From: Zeimonas sp041678445
GTDB lineage: Bacteria > Pseudomonadota > Gammaproteobacteria > Burkholderiales > Burkholderiaceae_E
Assembly (NCBI GenBank): GCA_041678445.1
Contig: JBAYOD010000096.1
Span: 1 to 11,464 of the forward strand
DNA: 11,464 nt
Direction of reading: 5' to 3'
Position numbers and translations under genes: made by a program
In this document: one piece after another, positions 4,832 to 11,464 of the stretch
How the letters are laid out: each line of letters starts with the position of its first letter
Position numbering within the stretch: position 1 is the stretch's first letter
The notes under the pieces: model-generated
Databases searched by the model: none
What the model was told of the DNA's origin: nothing
What the model saw: the letters and a program-made list of their open reading frames with translations, nothing else

Positions 4832-6603
4832 GCCAGTGACTCGAGAGCGCTCGGCGCAGGCCCTGGCGTTGCTGAATGCAGGACCGTGATGCGGTCGAAT
4901 GGCAGGGTCGGCTGCAAGTCCGAGGCGTCGAGCGCCACGACGAGCGCGCCGACTTCGGGCCGCAGCAGCAGGGCGCTCGCCATGGCGAGGCGGCTACCGG
5001 CGGTCGTCTGCACCGGCTTGCCGTCAGGTGCGAAACTGCCTTCTCCGGTGACGAGGAAGCAGCTCAGTCCGGTCTCGCAGAGTGCCTGCTGCCGGCGTAA
5101 CGCAGCCTGGGCAGCCGATGGTTCGCCACCATAGACCACTTCGACCGGAATCCGGCCGTCGCCGTCGAAATAGCGGTCGAGGATGCGCTCCGTCAGACTC
5201 AGATTGTCGGCGCTCGGTGACAACTGCGGCGAATAGTTGATCTCGTTGATCGCGGCGCCGTTCTCGTGCCACGGACGCCGGATGTCGACGGAGATCAGGT
5301 CGACGCCGGCGTTGGCCAGGCCAAGGCTGGCAGTTGCCCGTTCGGCCAGCTCCAGGTTGTCGGGGTGCGTTTCGGCGGTCAGGTGCTCGACGACGCCGCC
5401 CCAGTCGCTGGTCTGCTTCGGACGCAACGGCACCCAGACGCCGGCGGCCGGCACCTGGCCGCGCTCGAAGCCTGCGGCCTGCATCGTTGCCAGCGCCAGG
5501 GCGTCGTCCGGGAAGGGCTTGAGGCGCTGCCACGGCGGCTTGGCGGCCTCTTCGCGATTGGCCAGTGCGATCAGTTCCGCAACGCTGTGCCGGCCGTCGC
5601 CGCGGACCGATTTCGGCAAGCGTCGCGTCACGTGGATGACCTTGCCGCGTATCACGCTCAAGCGGTGGCAGGTGCCCGGGATCTGTTGCTCGACGAGGAT
5701 CAGCTGTGACAGGGCTGCCGCGGCCTGCCAGCCTTCCCGGGCCTGCTCCGGCGTCCGGATGTCGACGCTGACGCCTTCTCCGCGTTCGCGGTCGGCAGGC
5801 TTGATGACGGCCGGAAATCCCAGCGCCTGTGCGTTGGCGACGGCTGCGTCTTCGGTCGGGCTGACCCGCTGCTCGGGCACCGGGAAACCGGCCGCGCCGA
5901 GCAGGTTGACTGTCAGGACCTTGTTGCCGGCGATCCGCATGGCGAGCGCCTGGTCGTCGTCGACAGCCCCGCGGCTCACCCGGCGTGCCCGGCTGCCCTG
6001 GCCGAGCTGGAAGACGCCGCCGCCCAGGTGACGAAACGGGATGTCGCGCTTGAAGGCCGCCGACAGGATGGGGATGATCGAGTCGCCTGCGGGCACCCGC
6101 GCCCTGACCGGATCGAGCAGCTGCTCGGTGGCCAGGGTCTGGACCCGGGCAATCGCTTCGGCACTCAGCGGGGTTGACAGCATCCCGCGCAGCGTGTCGG
6201 CCGCCCAGGCGCAGGCGGTCAGGTGGGCCTGGCGCGGGTAGTAGTCGAGGGCCGGCACCAGCGCGCGCACCGGAATCCGGCCGTCGGTGTCGGCCTGGCC
6301 GCGCGCGAGCAGGGTGCCGGGTTCGAAAACCGGCACGCGGGCGTAGCTGAGCAGCTCCTGTGCGACCCGGAGCACCCGCCAGGCCACGGCCGCCAGGGCC
6401 GGGGAGAAGCCTGCGCTGGCGAATACGCGGGGAGGATCGGACGAGGGGGTGATGCCGAGTGCCTGCGAGAGCCAGGCGTCGAGATGGCGGAGGTCGACCC
6501 GTTGCGGCAGCGCCAGGGCGAAGTCGACGGTCTGGACCGCCTGGCGGTGGCCCGCTACGTAGCCGACTGTTTCGGGGATTCTCGACGTCTGGTCTGCTGG
6601 CAT
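4801..6603 (-). CDS. cyanophycin synthetase-like ATP-grasp protein lacking a working Mur-ligase domain
   Basis: The 600-residue protein follows the N-terminal and ATP-grasp parts of cyanophycin synthetase (CphA). Residues 1-195 resemble the N domain. Then come FQLGQGSRARR (198-208), NKVLTVNLLGAAGFPVPE (227-244), the nucleotide-binding GFPAVIKPADRERGEGVSV (262-280), GDGRHSVAELI (335-345) and the metal-binding region with Asp440 and INEIN (Glu454, Asn456). CphA is normally about 870-900 residues, with a C-terminal Mur-ligase domain. Here only residues about 513-577 resemble part of that domain, without its GKTTT P-loop. The protein should activate a carboxylate as acyl-phosphate and couple it to an amine or similar, but could not make cyanophycin alone. 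It lies tail-to-tail with the HExxH gene. The start at 6603 has no clear ribosome-binding site, so a later start is possible. Confidence 0.83.
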   Translation of the reverse strand: MPADQTSRIPETVGYVAGHRQAVQTVDFALALPQRVDLRHLDAWLSQALGITPSSDPPRVFASAGFSPALAAVAWRVLRVAQELLSYARVPVFEPGTLLARGQADTDGRIPVRALVPALDYYPRQAHLTACAWAADTLRGMLSTPLSAEAIARVQTLATEQLLDPVRARVPAGDSIIPILSAAFKRDIPFRHLGGGVFQLGQGSRARRVSRGAVDDDQALAMRIAGNKVLTVNLLGAAGFPVPEQRVSPTEDAAVANAQALGFPAVIKPADRERGEGVSVDIRTPEQAREGWQAAAALSQLILVEQQIPGTCHRLSVIRGKVIHVTRRLPKSVRGDGRHSVAELIALANREEAAKPPWQRLKPFPDDALALATMQAAGFERGQVPAAGVWVPLRPKQTSDWGGVVEHLTAETHPDNLELAERATASLGLANAGVDLISVDIRRPWHENGAAINEINYSPQLSPSADNLSLTERILDRYFDGDGRIPVEVVYGGEPSAAQAALRRQQALCETGLSCFLVTGEGSFAPDGKPVQTTAGSRLAMASALLLRPEVGALVVALDASDLQPTLPFDRITVLHSATPGPAPSALESLAQAIAPTAAM

Positions 6604-6615
6604 GACGGGCGCGGA

Positions 6616-6648
6616 GATCGGCGACCAGTATAAGCCTGGTCGCCGATC
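6616..6648 (-). terminator. strong hairpin between the TonB receptor gene and the ATP-grasp gene
   Basis: GATCGGCGACCAG (6616-6628) pairs perfectly with CTGGTCGCCGATC (6636-6648), giving 13 bp around a 7-base loop. On the minus strand it begins 15 bases after the receptor stop and ends 12 bases before the ATP-grasp ATG. The T-run (ATTTT) lies on the plus-strand side, so intrinsic termination would be more convincing for plus-strand transcripts. For the receptor transcript it may be a weak terminator, a 3'-end stabiliser or an attenuator. In the ATP-grasp leader it would crowd the initiation site. Confidence 0.6.
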
Positions 6649-6663
6649 ATTTTCCGGCCGTCG

Positions 6664-8862
6664 TCAGAATGTGATGTTGGCCGACACCCAGAGCGTGCGC
6701 CCGCTCGGGATGAAGCCCTTGGTGGCCTGGGTCGACTTGATGTAGGGGTTGCCCCACTGCATGTTGCCAGCCGTATCCTGCCACTGGGAGAACTTCAGGA
6801 AGTCCTTGTCGAACAGGTTGAACACGTTGGCCGTGAGGCTGACCTGCCTGTTCACGCGATAGCTGCCACCCAGGTGGAACAACGCGTAGCCCCTCAGGTC
6901 GCCCAGCGCATCGTACTCGGCCTTGTTGTTGCCGGTGAGCGAAGACGGGTCGCCGTCGAAGCGGCGGCTCGAACCGCGGTATTCGGCGCGCACCCAGCCG
7001 CTCCAGCGATCGCTGGGCTCCCAGCGCAACTGGGCGTTGGCGATGTGCTTGGCGGTGTCACTCAGCTTGCCGGTGACCTGGCCGCCGGTGATCAGCTCGC
7101 TGTCGGTCCAGGTGTAGTTGAAGCTGGCCGACCAGGCCCTTGCCAGTTGCAGGCGGGTGCTCAGCTCCAGGCCCCAGGTCTTGCCTTCGTCGGCGTTGAT
7201 CGAGTAGGTGGCGATCGGGTTGGCCGCGCAGCTCGAGATCCAATTCAGCGTGCAGTCGCCGCCGCTGCTGATCCGGTCATCGATCGAGTTGTGGAACAGC
7301 GTGGCCGAACCCATCCAGCCGGCCCGGTTGTCATAGAGAACGCCGAGCTCGGTGCTGGTGCTGATCTCCGGTTTCAGGGTCGGGTTGCCGATGTTGATGT
7401 TCGTGCCCTGGCCGCTGATTCCGCTGACACCGTCGACGAGCTGGTTCAGACGCGGTGCCTTGAAGCCGCGGCTGACGCCGCCCTTGACCGTGAGCTTGTC
7501 GGTGGCGTTCCAGACCAGGTAGCCGCGCGGGCTGAACTGGCCGCCGAAGGCATCGTGATGGTCGTAGCGGGCGCCGATCGTGGCGGCCCGGCCCGGAAAG
7601 ATCGTCCATTCGTCTTCGGCGAACAGCGACCACATCTTCTGTTCGTAGGGGTTCGGAACCAGGCCGTCGATCAGTTCGGCATCCCAGTACTGGCCGCCCA
7701 CCGTTGCGATGTGCCTGTCACCCAGCGGGGCCACCAGCTTGGTGTCGAGCACGATGTTGGTGGTCTCCAGCTCGCGTGCGGTGCCGATGCTGGGATCGCC
7801 GGCCGGCCGCGCCGCGGTCGGGATCGTGCGACCCTTGGTTTCGGTGACGGTGCGCATCAGGCTGCTCTCGATCGTCCCGAAGGAGAGCCGGCCGGTATGG
7901 CCGATCGCCACCTGGTCGCGGTTGAAGCGCAGGTGATCGTCGTAGCCGCTGACCGTGGTGGTCGTCGCGCCAGTGTTGCAGTTCAGGTAGTCGACGGTGC
8001 TGAGCTCGCATTCCTCGTTGCCGTACCAGGTGCGGTTCTGTTCGAGGTCGAGCCAGAGGTCGTTCTGAGTGTTCGGGGTCAGCGTCAGGCGCAGGCCAAG
8101 CGAGTGCTGGCGCGATTCCGCCGGCGACGGGCCGCGCTGGCTGATGCTGCCACCGGCCGAGTTCGACTGCAGGTCGGAGTCGGCGCGCCGGTACAGGTTG
8201 CCGCGGATGGCCAGGCCGAGCATGTCGGTCTTCAGCGGGCCGTTCAGGTAGAAGCCGAACTTGCTGGTGCCGCCTTCGTCGCTGTTCTCCGGAACGCCCA
8301 GCTCCATCGAGACCGAGCCGCCCCATTCGTGCGCAACCTTGCGGGTGATGATGTTCACCACGCCGCCCATCGCGTCGGAGCCGTACAGCGTGGACATCGG
8401 GCCGCGGATGACCTCGATCCGCTCGATCGCCGCCGGCGGCGGGATCAGACTGGTCAGCGCGTCGCCGAAACCGTTCGGCGTGATGTCGCCGGCCACGTTC
8501 TGGCGGCGGCCATCGACGAGGATCAGCGTGTATTCGCTGGGCATGCCGCGGATGCTGATGTTCAGGCCCCCGGTCTTGCCGGTGGCGCCACGCACATCGA
8601 TGCCCTCGACCTCCTTGAGAGCCTCGGCCACGTCGCGGTACTGCCTGGTCTCGAGCTGCTCGCGGGTGATGACCGAGATCGATGCCGGGGCCTCCTGCAG
8701 AGCCTGCTCGAAGCCGCTGGCGCTGACCACGACCTCGCTCAGAGTGGATTCGCCGGCGGGCGCTGTGCTCTGGGCGAGCGCAGGAGTGGCCAGAGCGTAG
8801 AGAGCGAAGCCGACCGCCGAAGCCAGGGGCAGGGGTCGGAGGGCGCGATGGATGGGTGTCAT
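6664..8862 (-). CDS. TonB-dependent siderophore-type outer-membrane receptor (FepA/CirA-like)
   Basis: The 732-residue receptor imports a ferric siderophore or similar ligand across the outer membrane using TonB energy. Start: ATG at 8862, giving a signal peptide with cleavage near ALA|QS (residue 30). The longer frame reaching 9069 is rejected because it crosses the promoter and Fur site. A TonB-box-like SEVVVSA lies at about 42-48. The plug domain (about 55-170) holds SISVITREQLETRQYRDVAE, GTGKTGG-like and IRGMPSEYTLILVDGRR motifs, and EVIRGPMSTLYGSDAMGGVVNIIT closes it. The rest is a beta-barrel with GFKAPRLNQL and VFNLFDKDF signatures, ending in a C-terminal Phe. The segment containing GYDDHLRFNRDQ is reminiscent of catecholate receptors such as FepA, but the ligand cannot be read from sequence. 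The gene is intact and iron-regulated (see promoter). The ATP-grasp gene follows 60 bases downstream on the same strand. Confidence 0.92.
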   Translation of the reverse strand: MTPIHRALRPLPLASAVGFALYALATPALAQSTAPAGESTLSEVVVSASGFEQALQEAPASISVITREQLETRQYRDVAEALKEVEGIDVRGATGKTGGLNISIRGMPSEYTLILVDGRRQNVAGDITPNGFGDALTSLIPPPAAIERIEVIRGPMSTLYGSDAMGGVVNIITRKVAHEWGGSVSMELGVPENSDEGGTSKFGFYLNGPLKTDMLGLAIRGNLYRRADSDLQSNSAGGSISQRGPSPAESRQHSLGLRLTLTPNTQNDLWLDLEQNRTWYGNEECELSTVDYLNCNTGATTTTVSGYDDHLRFNRDQVAIGHTGRLSFGTIESSLMRTVTETKGRTIPTAARPAGDPSIGTARELETTNIVLDTKLVAPLGDRHIATVGGQYWDAELIDGLVPNPYEQKMWSLFAEDEWTIFPGRAATIGARYDHHDAFGGQFSPRGYLVWNATDKLTVKGGVSRGFKAPRLNQLVDGVSGISGQGTNINIGNPTLKPEISTSTELGVLYDNRAGWMGSATLFHNSIDDRISSGGDCTLNWISSCAANPIATYSINADEGKTWGLELSTRLQLARAWSASFNYTWTDSELITGGQVTGKLSDTAKHIANAQLRWEPSDRWSGWVRAEYRGSSRRFDGDPSSLTGNNKAEYDALGDLRGYALFHLGGSYRVNRQVSLTANVFNLFDKDFLKFSQWQDTAGNMQWGNPYIKSTQATKGFIPSGRTLWVSANITF

Positions 8863-8904
8863 GAGTGTGGGGTCCGGGATGTCGAAACAAATTGAAACAG
8901 CCGG

Positions 8905-8933
8905 AATCATAATGAGAATGATTACCAGATCAA
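8905..8933 (-). promoter_or_regulatory. Fur-controlled sigma-70 promoter of the TonB-dependent receptor
   Basis: The 19-base AATCATAATGAGAATGATT (8905-8923) matches the Fur box with 7 of 9 half-site pairs symmetric. Read on the minus strand, a -35 TTGATC (8933-8928) and a -10 TATGAT (8911-8906) are separated by 16 bases, and the Fur box covers the -10 and most of the spacer. Transcription would begin near 8899, about 37 bases before the receptor ATG. This is the textbook arrangement for repression by iron-loaded Fur. Confidence 0.85.
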
Positions 8934-8950
8934 GGTTTGATCCCATCGAC

Positions 8951-8998
8951 CGTATCGTTATGGCCTCAGATACGATCAAACGTATCGTTATGGCCTCA
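8951..8998. repeat. 18-bp direct repeat with interleaved CGTATC/GATACG inverted repeats
   Basis: CGTATCGTTATGGCCTCA occurs identically at 8951-8968 and 8981-8998, a 30-base period. Between the copies, GATACG (8969-8974) pairs with the CGTATC that starts each copy (8951-8956 and 8981-8986), so the sequence can form either of two 6-bp hairpins or offer three half-sites. It lies just upstream of the Fur-regulated promoter and could be an operator array or a short duplication. Confidence 0.75.
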
Positions 8999-9010
8999 TC
9001 TCGGCCCGGT

Positions 9011-9078
9011 CGGCATCGTCGATCGGGTCGACATCGTCGATTCGTCCGGCATCGATCACGGTGCGGCATCGGTCGGGG
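9011..9078. repeat. degenerate ~18-bp tandem repeats in the purL upstream region
   Basis: Four successive units begin with CGGCATCG or CGACATCG, at about 9011, 9029, 9047 and 9064. The first two share CATCGTCGAT and the last two are shorter and diverged. They run up to the purL -10 element. I see no coding function: on the minus strand they give only an arginine/cysteine-rich chance translation. They could bind a regulator or reflect slippage. Confidence 0.55.
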
Positions 9079-9085
9079 CGGCCCG

Positions 9086-9091
9086 TATAAT
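9086..9091 (+). promoter_or_regulatory. -10 element (TATAAT) of the probable purL promoter
   Basis: A perfect TATAAT stands out in GC-rich DNA. The -35 region (about 9063-9069, GCGGCAT) is poor, so an activator or an unusual promoter architecture may be needed. Transcription would start near 9098, which supports the purL start at 9123 over the in-frame ATG at 9093. No PurR-like palindrome was recognised. Confidence 0.5.
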
Positions 9092-9122
9092 CATGGATCC
9101 AGTCCCCCAGCCATCCTCCCAG

Positions 9123-11464
9123 ATGCCCGCCTACCTGACGTTGCCGGGACAGCCGGCCCTGTCCGATTTCCGTATTGCCCACCTGCTCGAACGCCTGCGC
9201 CGGATCGACGTTCGGGTTGCGGCGGTGGAAGTCCGCTACGAGCACTACGTCTGGGCCGATCGGGAACCGACGGCCGACGAGCAGGCCCGTCTGCGTGCAC
9301 TGCTCGACGCCCCCGACGGCAGGCCGGCGGTGCTGGAGCCGGGGGCGGCGCGCTTCTGGACCGTGCCGCGGCTCGGCACGGTGTCACCGTGGGCCAGCAA
9401 GGCCAGCGAGATCGTCCGCAACTGCGGCATCGCTTATGTGCGCCGCATCGAGCGCGGGGTGGTCAGCACGGTGCGGCCGCGCGCCGGACTGCTGGCCGGA
9501 CTCACGGGCAAGCGCGATTTCGGCCCGGACGACCTGGCGCGCCTGGGGGCTGCGCTGCACGATCGGATGACCGAATCGCTGCTGCTCGCGCCGCCCGATC
9601 CGGCGCAACTGTTCGCCTCGCTGCCGGGCAAGCCGATGCAGCGCATCGCGGTCGGCGAGCGGGGCAGGGCGGCCCTGGTCGAAGCCAATGAAACGCTCGG
9701 TCTGGCCCTGTCGGACGACGAAATCGATTACCTGCTCGACGCTTTCAGCGGGGCGGGTCGCGATCCCAGCGACGTCGAACTGATGATGTTCGCGCAGGCC
9801 AACTCGGAGCATTGCCGGCACAAGATCTTCAACGCGAGCTGGACGCTCGACGGTGAAGCCCGCGAGGAATCGCTGTTCGGGATGATCCGCAGTACGCATG
9901 CGGCCAACCCGCGCGGCACCGTCGTGGCCTATTCGGACAACGCGGCGATCCTCGAAGGCGGGATGGGCCGGCGCTTTCAGGCAGGCGAGGCAGGCGTCTA
10001 TTCGGCCGAGCCGCTGCTGATCCACAGCCTGCTCAAGGTGGAGACACACAATCATCCGACCGCGATTGCGCCGTTTCCGGGGGCGGCCACCGGCGCGGGC
10101 GGCGAGATCCGTGATGAAGGTGCAACGGGCCGCGGGTCGCGGCCGAAGTTCGGGCTGACCGGGTTCACGGTTTCGAATCTGTGCATCGACGGCTTCGTCC
10201 AGCCCTGGGAGAATGCCGCCGACACCACCGCGGCACTTGCCGAGCGCGACCCGGTCGCCGACGAAAGCCTGCATCCCTACGGTCGGCCGGAGCGGATCGC
10301 TTCGCCGCTGCAGATCATGATCGAGGGGCCGGTGGGCGGGGCGGCGTTCAACAACGAGTTTGGCCGGCCCAATCTGCTCGGCTACTTCCGCACCTACGAA
10401 CAGAACGTCGGCGGGCGGGTGCGCGGTTACCACAAGCCGATCATGATCGCCGGCGGCGTCGGCAGTCTCGATGCCCGCCATGCCCACAAGCTCGACCTGC
10501 CGGTCGGCACGCTGCTCATCCAGCTCGGTGGGCCCGGCATGAGGATCGGACTGGGCGGCGGTGCTGCCTCCAGCATGGGGGCCGGCAGCAACACCGCCGA
10601 GCTCGATTTCGATTCGGTTCAGCGGGGCAATCCCGAAATCCAGCGACGCGCGCAGGAGGTGCTCGACCGCTGCCAGGCCCTGGGCGAGGCGAACCCGATC
10701 CGCGCGATCCACGACGTTGGTGCGGGCGGCCTGTCCAATGCCTTTCCCGAACTGGTCTACGGTGCCGACCGGGCCGGGCGCTTCGATCTGGCCCGCGTAC
10801 CGGTCGAGGAGAGCGGCATGTCGCCGGCCGAGATCTGGTGCAACGAGTCGCAGGAACGCTATGTGCTGGCGATCGCGCCGGAATCCCTGCCGCAGTTCCA
10901 TGCGATGTGCGCGCGCGAGCGCTGTCCCTATTCGGTGATCGGCACGGTCAGCGATGACCGGCAGCTGGTGGTCGCCCACAGCGAGGGTGGCGAGGATGCG
11001 CTGGGCGCGCCGGTCGACATGCCGATCGACGTCCTGCTCGGCAAGCCGCCGCGCATGCACCGGACCGGCCTGCGCCAGGCGCGTGCGCTGCCGCCCGTCG
11101 ATGCGGTCGGTTTCGAGCTGGCCGACATCGCGGAGCGCGTCCTGCGTTTGCCGGCAGTGGCCTCGAAGGCGTTCCTGATCACGATCGGCGACCGTGCGGT
11201 CGGCGGCATGACGGCGCGCGACCAGCTGGTCGGACCCTGGCAGGTGCCGGTTGCCGACTGTGCCGTCGGACTCGTCGACTTCGAGTCCTTCCGCGGCGAG
11301 GCGCTGGCAATGGGCGAGCGCACGCCGCTGGCGGTGATCGACCCGGCAGCAGCCTCGCGGATGGCGGTGGCCGAGGCGGTGACCAACCTGGCTGCGGCGC
11401 CGGTCGCGTCGATCGACGCGATCAAGCTGTCGGCCAACTGGATGGCTGCCTGCGGCGACCCGGC
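9123..11464 (+). CDS. purL: phosphoribosylformylglycinamidine synthase, large form (3' end beyond the window)
   Basis: This enzyme converts FGAR, glutamine and ATP to FGAM in the fourth step of de novo purine synthesis. About 780 codons are visible without a stop; the long proteobacterial form has about 1,300, so the rest of the second synthetase half and the C-terminal glutaminase domain lie outside. Visible landmarks match the E. coli enzyme: GTVSPWASKASEIVRNCG, AQANSEHCRHKIFNA (SEHCRHK at 228-234), VETHNHPTAIAPFPGAATG (306-324), GEIRDEGATGRG, GGAAFNNEFGRP, GYHKPIM, GLGGGAASSM, HDVGAGGLSNAFPELV, EIWCNESQERYVLA, VARDQ-like TARDQLVGPWQVPVA, and IKLSANWMAA near the edge. The ATG at 9123 is preferred because 9093 would lie upstream of the expected transcription start; neither has a clear ribosome-binding site. 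The gene appears intact and stands alone here. Confidence 0.96.
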   Translation, partial: MPAYLTLPGQPALSDFRIAHLLERLRRIDVRVAAVEVRYEHYVWADREPTADEQARLRALLDAPDGRPAVLEPGAARFWTVPRLGTVSPWASKASEIVRNCGIAYVRRIERGVVSTVRPRAGLLAGLTGKRDFGPDDLARLGAALHDRMTESLLLAPPDPAQLFASLPGKPMQRIAVGERGRAALVEANETLGLALSDDEIDYLLDAFSGAGRDPSDVELMMFAQANSEHCRHKIFNASWTLDGEAREESLFGMIRSTHAANPRGTVVAYSDNAAILEGGMGRRFQAGEAGVYSAEPLLIHSLLKVETHNHPTAIAPFPGAATGAGGEIRDEGATGRGSRPKFGLTGFTVSNLCIDGFVQPWENAADTTAALAERDPVADESLHPYGRPERIASPLQIMIEGPVGGAAFNNEFGRPNLLGYFRTYEQNVGGRVRGYHKPIMIAGGVGSLDARHAHKLDLPVGTLLIQLGGPGMRIGLGGGAASSMGAGSNTAELDFDSVQRGNPEIQRRAQEVLDRCQALGEANPIRAIHDVGAGGLSNAFPELVYGADRAGRFDLARVPVEESGMSPAEIWCNESQERYVLAIAPESLPQFHAMCARERCPYSVIGTVSDDRQLVVAHSEGGEDALGAPVDMPIDVLLGKPPRMHRTGLRQARALPPVDAVGFELADIAERVLRLPAVASKAFLITIGDRAVGGMTARDQLVGPWQVPVADCAVGLVDFESFRGEALAMGERTPLAVIDPAAASRMAVAEAVTNLAAAPVASIDAIKLSANWMAACGDP

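Noticed and set aside
6874..8895. A 673-codon open frame on the plus strand opposite the TonB-dependent receptor
   Set aside because: Its translation is low-complexity (A, V, G, D, R rich) with no motif. It is the mirror of a clearly conserved receptor in GC-rich DNA, where antisense frames stay open.
8863..9069. An N-terminal extension of the TonB receptor to an upstream ATG
   Set aside because: The extension encodes repeat-derived Arg/Cys-rich sequence, crosses the promoter and Fur box, and would bury the clear signal peptide starting at 8862.
8951..9078. A CRISPR array in the repeat-rich spacer
   Set aside because: There are too few copies, the repeats are short or degenerate, spacers are not uniform and unique, and no cas genes are present.
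9093..9122. An earlier in-frame purL start (MDPVPQPSSQ...)
   Set aside because: It lies only 2 bases after the TATAAT element, upstream of the expected transcription start, and adds residues not seen in the family.
9384..11060. A 558-codon open frame on the minus strand opposite purL
   Set aside because: The plus strand shows unmistakable PurL motifs throughout. The antisense frame has no recognisable domain, start context or promoter.

Overview
The window is GC-rich DNA that most resembles a gammaproteobacterium, perhaps a Xanthomonadales/Lysobacterales or Chromatiales relative. The basis is the long PurL with E. coli-like motifs, a sigma-54-driven PEP-CTERM-type protein, a Fur-regulated TonB-dependent receptor and a proline tRNA ending in an encoded CCA. 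This is an inference from protein similarity and composition; no species-level marker is present.

Layout. (1) Positions 1-1689 are the right end of an integrated element. A tyrosine recombinase gene and the first 20 codons of a coupled downstream gene lie on the minus strand. They are followed by paired short direct repeats and a 3' fragment of a tRNA-Pro(GGG) gene, a classic attachment-site remnant. A perfect 14-bp hairpin just beyond is probably the native tRNA terminator, so chromosomal DNA begins there. (2) Positions 1732-2091 are gene-free but hold an 18-bp palindrome and a near-consensus sigma-54 (-24/-12) promoter in front of a secreted PEP-CTERM-like protein (2092-3555). (3) Positions 3596-6603 form a compact RiPP-like cassette: a 70-residue peptide with two 13-residue core-like repeats, a directly abutting HExxH...H putative peptide-modifying enzyme (TIGR04267-like), and a convergent, slightly overlapping cyanophycin-synthetase-like ATP-grasp protein with only a remnant of the Mur-ligase half. 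(4) Positions 6664-8862 (minus) encode a TonB-dependent siderophore-type receptor with a Fur box lying over its promoter. (5) A repeat-rich spacer (8951-9078) leads to purL, which runs off the right edge.

How the genes may work together. The short peptide is the likely substrate of the HExxH enzyme (oxidative side-chain modification) and possibly of the ATP-grasp enzyme (ATP-dependent amide or ester formation). The peptide gene starts 40 bases after the PEP-CTERM gene on the same strand, so the sigma-54 promoter may drive both. The ATP-grasp gene follows the iron-regulated receptor on the opposite strand, separated by a strong hairpin. This raises the speculative possibility that the modified peptide is linked to metal or iron handling. 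No protease, exporter, exosortase or radical SAM enzyme is visible here, so the system would need partners elsewhere.
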